Below, in pieces: positions 58,176 through 64,000 of a stretch of DNA of 64,000 bases (position 1 is its first letter; each line of letters opens with the position of its first letter). Origin of the DNA: Selaginella tamariscina (lineage: Eukaryota > Streptophyta > Lycopodiopsida > Selaginellales > Selaginellaceae); the NCBI GenBank assembly GCA_003024785.1, contig PUQB01000391.1:1-64000 (forward strand), in the 5' to 3' direction. Under the pieces are notes generated by a model. That model saw nothing but the letters and a program-made list of their open reading frames with translations. It searched no databases and was not told the DNA's origin. The position numbers and the translations under genes are program-made.

Positions 58176-59551
58176 GGTTACTTGCAGGAGTATTGCCGGG
58201 CTGGAGAGAGACCATGGAGAAATATTTTGATGAGGCAGAGTGAGCCTTTAATCTTAAAACGCTTAAAGTTTATAAACTCTTAAAAATACTAATTGATGTT
58301 ACTTAATATGTTTAATGCAGGAGATTGTCCAGAAGACTCATAAAACTCATTGCGTTATCTTTGGAGTTAGATGAGTCGTTCTTTGAGAAACCTGGGATGT
58401 TTGATCATCCCATGGCATTGTTACGATTGATCCATTATCCAGGTATATATTAAAACGTAAGCGTGCGTGCGTGTGTGTATGCAGTCTACATCATAATGTA
58501 TATTGTATTTCATAGCTGAAATCTCAAAGCCGGAATTGGGAGTTTTGGAGCTGGAGCACACAGTGATTATGGCATGCTTACTCTTCTAGCCAACGATGGT
58601 GTGTTGCTGGACTTCAGGTCTTGTGTGTGTGTGTATGAGTTTTACATTTATGTTTAATATATACACTTCACAAACACTACATAAGTGATTAAAAGTAAAT
58701 ATATATACCGTTTGTTTAAAGCTTTATAATTTCAGATGTGCAAGGAGAAAGACGCAGAGCCACAAGTATGGCAAGATATACCTCCTATTAAAGGGTACGT
58801 GTTGTGTTTGTGTTATATGGTATGTAATGAAGATACACAGTTCATGCTTATGCAATCATACATGCACAATCTCTCTCTCTCTCTCTCTTCACACACACAC
58901 ACACACAAGGACACGTATGCACATATAAATCTATGTATATGTATGAGCGCATGCAAACATACATGCATATATATCTACATATCACAATGGTATGTGTTTG
59001 TGTATACGCGTGCCTATGTGTGTTACCATTATTTAAGTGGTGCTTCTAAAACTTATTTATGTGGTAGAGCTTTTGTCGTTAACTTGGGGGATATGCTTGA
59101 GCGTTGGACAAACAATCTCTACAGGTAACATACACACACAATTTCAACTCCCTACAGGATTTCCTTTTGAAGGTCAACTTTACATCGAGTGTTGAACTAC
59201 GGGAAAGAGCGATACTCAGTAAGTATTAATATATCAACTAAATATAATTAGTTAAACATTCAACAAATTTACATACTAACAATTAACAGATAGCTTTCTT
59301 TATGGAACCAAACTTTGGTTGCATTGTAGAGTGCATTCCAACATGCTGCAACGAACTCAATCCTGCCAAGTAAGACATATGCATATGTGTGTACACGTCT
59401 CCTTATGCGTATGCGTGCGTGTGTTGATGTGTATTTATATGTGTGGTGGGTATGCAGGTATCCACCAATCAAGAGTGGTGATCATCTCATGGGCCGATAC
59501 AAAGCCACACACCAAGGTTTTGACATGGACGCTAAAAAAATTAGTTCTTAA
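57555..59551 (+). CDS. 2-oxoglutarate/Fe(II)-dependent dioxygenase, DIN11-like
   Basis: Eleven exons can be followed, ending at the stop at 59,551: about 57,555-57,627, 57,680-57,868, 57,948-58,045, 58,188-58,239, 58,321-58,442, 58,516-58,617, 58,736-58,794, 59,068-59,124, 59,173-59,218, 59,290-59,369 and 59,458-59,551. Motifs include GYTPYSEEKLDPVKQ, LSRRLIKLIALSLELDESFF, a HSDYG stretch with the iron-binding H and D (frame shifted by one), FVVNLGDMLERWTNNLYRST, LHRVLNYGKERYS with the second histidine, and FFMEPNFGCIVECIPTCC. Family members oxidise small molecules in the cytosol. Single-base breaks occur near 57,590, 57,762, 57,990 and 58,545, and a 2-base gain near 58,601. The splice sites are intact, so these may be sequence errors. 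Confidence 0.78.
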
Positions 59552-59861
59552 ATGAGTGTATTGTATATTTATTATAGAATAAAATGCTTTTATAGTTCAA
59601 GTTGTATTATGTATATATACTTTGTACATTCTGTATCCATATATCAACAGTCTCCAACAAGCAGACAACACACACACACAGAGCGGATAGAGGCGTACCC
59701 ACCAACAGAGACTACAATATGGAGGTTATAGGAAACATGGTTATTCAGAAGTTGCAACTCTCTCTCTACAAACACACACGGTGGAAAATGTAGTTGCAAT
59801 ATAAGTGGTATTCATTGAAGATAGGAAAACACACGACGGAACATTCTGTGAGCATATTCCG

Positions 59862-60205
59862 TTACCTCCTGACGAACATGATGAGAGATACTCCGAGCAG
59901 AGCAACAATGGAGCCAACAACATCCCAGACATCAGGACGAGCACCGTCAGTGGCCCATCCCACAGAAGAGAGAGTACAATGAAGAAACCCCCATAAGCCG
60001 CAAACGTCCTGGCAAATGTCTGCTTCTGAAGTGTGGGGATAATCCCATAAACGACCAGCAGGATCCCGCCCAGAATAAAGAATGCCCAGCTCCAACCCTC
60101 ACGCCGCCACTTCCATATCAGCCATCCCCCTCCGATCTCGCACAATCCCGCCACCACAAACAACACCATCGCCACCGCCACTTCTCCTGCATCATAACTT
60201 GCCAT
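59862..60205 (-). CDS. UPF0060 (YnfA-like) small membrane protein
   Basis: About 114 residues on the minus strand, starting at 60,205. It opens with VLFVVAGLCEIGGGWLIWKW, the N-terminal signature of UPF0060, then FFILGGILLVVYGIIPTLQ, FARTFAAYGGFFIVLSLLW and, in a second frame, ARPDVWDVVGSIVALLGVSL. Four hydrophobic segments are present, as in the family. One base is missing near 59,960 (GGG where GGGG would keep the frame). The function is uncertain; bacterial members resemble small multidrug transporters. No intron is seen. The convergent dioxygenase gene lies downstream, and a (CT)n run at 60,209-60,240 precedes the start codon. Confidence 0.85.
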
Positions 60206-60206
60206 T

Positions 60207-60245
<39 letters not shown>

Positions 60246-60269
60246 GCCCCCAAAACCCTCGGAGAATAA

Positions 60270-61351
60270 AATCTAATATATAGCTGTCACTTTGGTGTTC
60301 AAATGCTCCCGCCTTTTTACGAAAGAAAAATTCAAAATATACTATTATTAATTTTAACCAATTAAATTACATTTTGATTATTTATAAAACAAACAATGTA
60401 TAATATTTTGTTTGATCAAAATGAAGAAACTTCGATTCTTAGGAAAATTATATTTATACTCCTGAAATTTATTATATTTACATATATATTCTTGGAAGTT
60501 TTATATTTACATATATATCCTTTAAACTTCAATTTAAAACTTCATCAATTTCTTTTTAAAAAATTAATAAAATTTATATTTTATTATATTTAAGTCCAAA
60601 ATACAACTTATTATATATATTATATAATTATTTTTAAAATATTTCATTTTTTACTATGATAATTTTTTGAGATTAACACTTAATAAATTTTAATTATTAT
60701 ATTTGTAATATATTATGAATTAAAAATATATTTTTAGCTAATATTGTTATTTTAAAAATTAAAATATTACAATTAAAAATTTTCAAAGGTATATATGTAA
60801 ATTTATAATTTTTAGAAGGGTATTTTTTTTAATGTTTTTTAATATTAAGTATGAAAAAGTATTATTAGTAATAAAACAACTTTCTTATCTAAATAAAAAA
60901 TTTATATTCAAAGAAAAGATGTTTGTATATACATATTTTAATTTTTTCATCATTTCATAACAAACTACAATGTAATAGTTTAAATAATAAAAATTATTTC
61001 ATATATATATTTTATTTATTAGTATAATATGTTGTTATATTTTAATTTAATGATTTACTATTTTTTAATAAATTAGCATATTTTACTTTTATATTTAGTT
61101 ATAATAATATTATTAAATTGATAAAAGCAAGAGTTATTTATATAATAAAATTATTTCAAATTTATAATATTATAATATTATATTATGAAGTATAAAGAAT
61201 ATGCTCATGACGGTAGTTGAAATTAATGCTCCACACCATCTGGTATGTACATATAATATCTCTCTTTTTCTTCAGGGTCTTACAAATCTCAAATCTGGTG
61301 AGTTTACAATTTCAATTGAATTTCTATTTATAATAGAAATCTGCACAAAAA
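60270..61351. other. AT-rich intergenic region
   Basis: Strongly AT-rich DNA with no family-like frame. It is the upstream region of the amidase gene. Confidence 0.65.
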
Positions 61352-61984
61352 ATGGCACAAAAGAAGATCATGAAACCTGTAGAAGAGGTTCTACAAGGAA
61401 ATGTTCACTATAACCCTACTAAACTTGAAGGTAACATATAATAATAATAATAATAATGAAAGATTTTATATATAATATATATGTGTATATTCGTTATCAC
61501 AGGTCCAAGACTCACAGGTTTTCCATTGAAGCTATCAGTCTGGCTTATAGAAAGTAAGCTTTTTGGTAGCTTTGTATACAACCAATTACTCCAGAGCAAT
61601 GGGGTTACAAAGGTAATTATTTGATAAATTAATTAGTAATTACATGCATTTATTAAAATAACTTGCAGATATTTCAAGGCATTGAAATCCCAGATGGTCC
61701 CATGTTTCTACCGGAGTATCCAGAGCCAGGTTAAGTCTTTTAATATTTAGAAATGTATATTAAATATTTTTTTTATTCTTTTAATTAATTTTATTTGTAA
61801 TTTTAGCTGTGGAGATGGATGTGAAACTGTTAGATGAAAATGGAGATCCAGTAGTGCGAGTAGAAGAATGTGCAAAAGTCATACCCGGAGATACTTATAA
61901 AACCTCGAGTTATGCATTCAGGTTTTGGAATATAACTGAATATGCCCAGGCTTATAGGTCTGGTAAAACAACACCTTCCGAGGT

Positions 61985-62074
<90 letters not shown>

Positions 62075-62275
62075 GAGACAGACAGACAGAGAGAGACAGA
62101 GAGACAGACAGACAGACAGAGAGAGAGAGAGATACATATGGATACAGATATAGAGATGTACATATTATATCTGAGGTATATATATATATAGACAGACAGA
62201 GAGACAGAGAGAGAGAGAGAGAGATGTACATATTATATTCCGAGGTATATATATATATTATATATATATATAGAA

Positions 62276-62307
<32 letters not shown>

Positions 62308-62363
62308 GGATACAGATAAGATGTACATATTATATTCCGAGGTATATATATATAGAGAGACAG

Positions 62364-62401
<38 letters not shown>

Positions 62402-62458
62402 GGATACAGATATAGAGATGTACATATTATATTCCGAGGTATATATATATAGAGAGAC

Positions 62459-62503
<45 letters not shown>

Positions 62504-62577
62504 CATATATGGATATAGATATAGAGATGTACATATTATATTCCGAAGTATATATATATAGAGAGAGACAGAGAGAG

Positions 62578-62621
<44 letters not shown>

Positions 62622-63089
62622 CAGATATAGAGATGTACATATTATATTCCGAGGTATATATATAGAGAGAGAGAGAGACTGACAGACACACACACACAGA
62701 GAGAGAGAGAGACATATAAGATACAGATATAGAGATGTACATATTTGTTATTTTTATTGTAGAGTTTTTATATAAATTAGTATTTAGTATTTTGTTTTAA
62801 AGGTGGCTGAGAGGTTTATAAATGCAATAGAGGATTCACAACACAGGGATCCACAGATGCATTATTTTGTCTCAATGGATAAAGAAGATTTACGTAAACA
62901 AGCTGCAGCTTCCACACAACGTTTTGCAAATGGTAAACTTTATTTATATTTATTATTTAAATTCTAGTAATTATTTTTTCTTATTAATTTTTTTATTATG
63001 ACTTCAGGAAATCCAATCTCTATATTGGATGGCATTTTCATAGCAATCAAAGATGACATCGATTGTCTTCCATATGAAACTATGGGTGG

Positions 63090-63167
<78 letters not shown>

Positions 63168-64000
63168 TTTAGGTGGTTCTGTATGGATGAACAAAGTAAG
63201 ACATATAAAAGAGGATGCTATATGTGTTTCACGCCTACGTAAATGTGGGTTATTTTTCCTGGTAAAGCTAACATGCATGAAATTGGTATGGGCACACTGG
63301 TAATAATCCAATTACGGGTAAGCAGTATATATAACTTAATTAAGAGCTAAACAGATATAAGTATAAACATTATTAAGTTTTATTATTATTATTATTTATT
63401 GAATTTACTAAATTTACAGGACAGCACGAAATCCTTATGATGTTCACCATTATACTGGCGGTTCGTCCTCTGGATGTGCTGCACTTGTTGCTTCGGGCTT
63501 TGTCCAGCTGCAATTGGGACGGATGTTGGAGGTACTAATGATATAATTATTACATATTATATACGTAATTTGTTAAGTTAATTAGTTAAATTAGTACAAT
63601 TATCAAGTATATTAATTTCAAGTATATTCAGGCTCAATTCGGATTCCCTCTTCTTTGTGTGGTATAGTTGGGCTCAAAACCACCACTGGACGTAACTTGT
63701 CAAGGGTATGATTAATATTTAATACATTGATATTTGTAGGTTTTTTAAATATTCACATTATCCTGTACTTAAAAAAGATTACCTTTTCGCTTTAACTTAT
63801 TTATTTTTTATTTATTTATTTATTTTAATTAATTTATTATTTACTTTAGAGGTTTGAAGGGAGGATGGAGCATGTTATGTTTCGGTCCAATTGCTGCAAA
63901 TGTGGAAGACTTAATGCTTGTGTAAGCTTAGTTTCACACCAGAGTTTCACATTAGTTTAAAATCATACTTCTTTTATATAGTTATGCAGCAATGCTTGGC
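61352..64000 (+). CDS. FAAH: Fatty acid amide hydrolase (amidase signature), 5' part
   Basis: Eleven exons begin here and the last is cut by the window end. Exon 1 is 61,352-61,430 ([14 protein letters not shown]), then 61,503-61,612 ([20 protein letters not shown]), 61,669-61,729, 61,807-61,982, 62,803-62,932, 63,008-63,084, 63,173-63,317, 63,420-63,531, 63,632-63,705, 63,850-63,921 and 63,982 on. The amidase triad is visible: Lys in [14 protein letters not shown], Ser in YTGGSSSG, and the nucleophile Ser in [19 protein letters not shown] hydrolyses N-acylethanolamines to free fatty acid and ethanolamine at membranes. Exon 7 has missing single bases near 63,262 and 63,311, and exon 8 one near 63,504, all in short homopolymers. 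Intron 4 carries a large microsatellite. Confidence 0.88.
61983..62745. repeat. GA-rich minisatellite in FAAH intron 4
   Basis: (GA)n and (TA)n runs are organised as six or seven units of about 70-110 bp, each with GATGTACATATTATATTCCG followed by AGGTATATAT. The unit start resembles the exon 4 end plus donor (TTCCGAG|GTTATATA). Confidence 0.85.
63091..63168. repeat. (CA)n(TA)n(TG)n microsatellite in FAAH intron 6
   Basis: A (CA) run of about 17 units, a (TA) run and a (TG) run follow directly after the donor. The CA and TG arms are complementary and could fold as a hairpin. Confidence 0.9.

Noticed and set aside
61830..62742. Long frames of alternating S/L or R/E in the FAAH intron
   Set aside because: Translations of (GA)n/(CT)n repeats.

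Overview
This is nuclear DNA from a land plant. The evidence is spliced genes with GT/AG introns for plant families (PEX12, a VAP/MSP protein, a DIN11-like 2-oxoglutarate dioxygenase, a GDSL esterase, fatty acid amide hydrolase), Ty3/gypsy LTR retrotransposons, TTTAGGG-type telomere-like repeats, and AT-rich, microsatellite-laden intergenic DNA. A UPF0060 (YnfA-like) membrane protein gene makes a non-flowering lineage (bryophyte, lycophyte or fern) more likely than an angiosperm; that is an inference with low certainty.

Layout. (1) 1-4,840 is repeat DNA: two arrays of a perfect 18-bp palindrome (1-360 and about 3,896-4,700) flank microsatellites, telomere-like repeats and AT-rich tandem repeats. 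(2) 4,851-7,968 holds a two-exon gene for a DUF7869-type, transposase-like protein. (3) About 8,450-36,600 (block A) and about 42,650-52,680 (block B) are two copies of one segment: a PIF/Harbinger-like DNA transposon relic (nuclease plus Myb-like gene) split by a solo LTR, then an F-box-like pseudogene, then a GDSL esterase gene. Block A later gained a 7.3-kb non-coding LTR element nested in the solo LTR, two 4.9-kb gypsy elements and a 692-bp LTR-like insertion. In block A the 5' part of the GDSL gene is replaced by a broken legume-lectin gene joined in frame to GDSL sequence. A third, partial unit between them (37,180-40,000) carries the only open F-box-like gene. Block B keeps the complete GDSL gene. 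(4) 53,000-64,000 is gene-dense: PEX12 (-), a VAP-like gene (+), a 2OG-dioxygenase (+), UPF0060 (-) and the 5' part of a FAAH-type amidase (+), which runs off the window.

The transposon history can be read from empty sites and target-site duplications: Harbinger-like element, then solo LTR (TSD TAGCA, in both blocks), then duplication of the block, then the 7.3-kb LTR element (TSD ACTAC), both gypsy copies and the 692-bp insertion, in block A only.

Several otherwise well-preserved genes carry single-base frameshifts, many in short homopolymers, which points to base-level assembly errors at least as much as to gene death. No tRNA, rRNA, CRISPR array or credible long non-coding RNA gene was seen.
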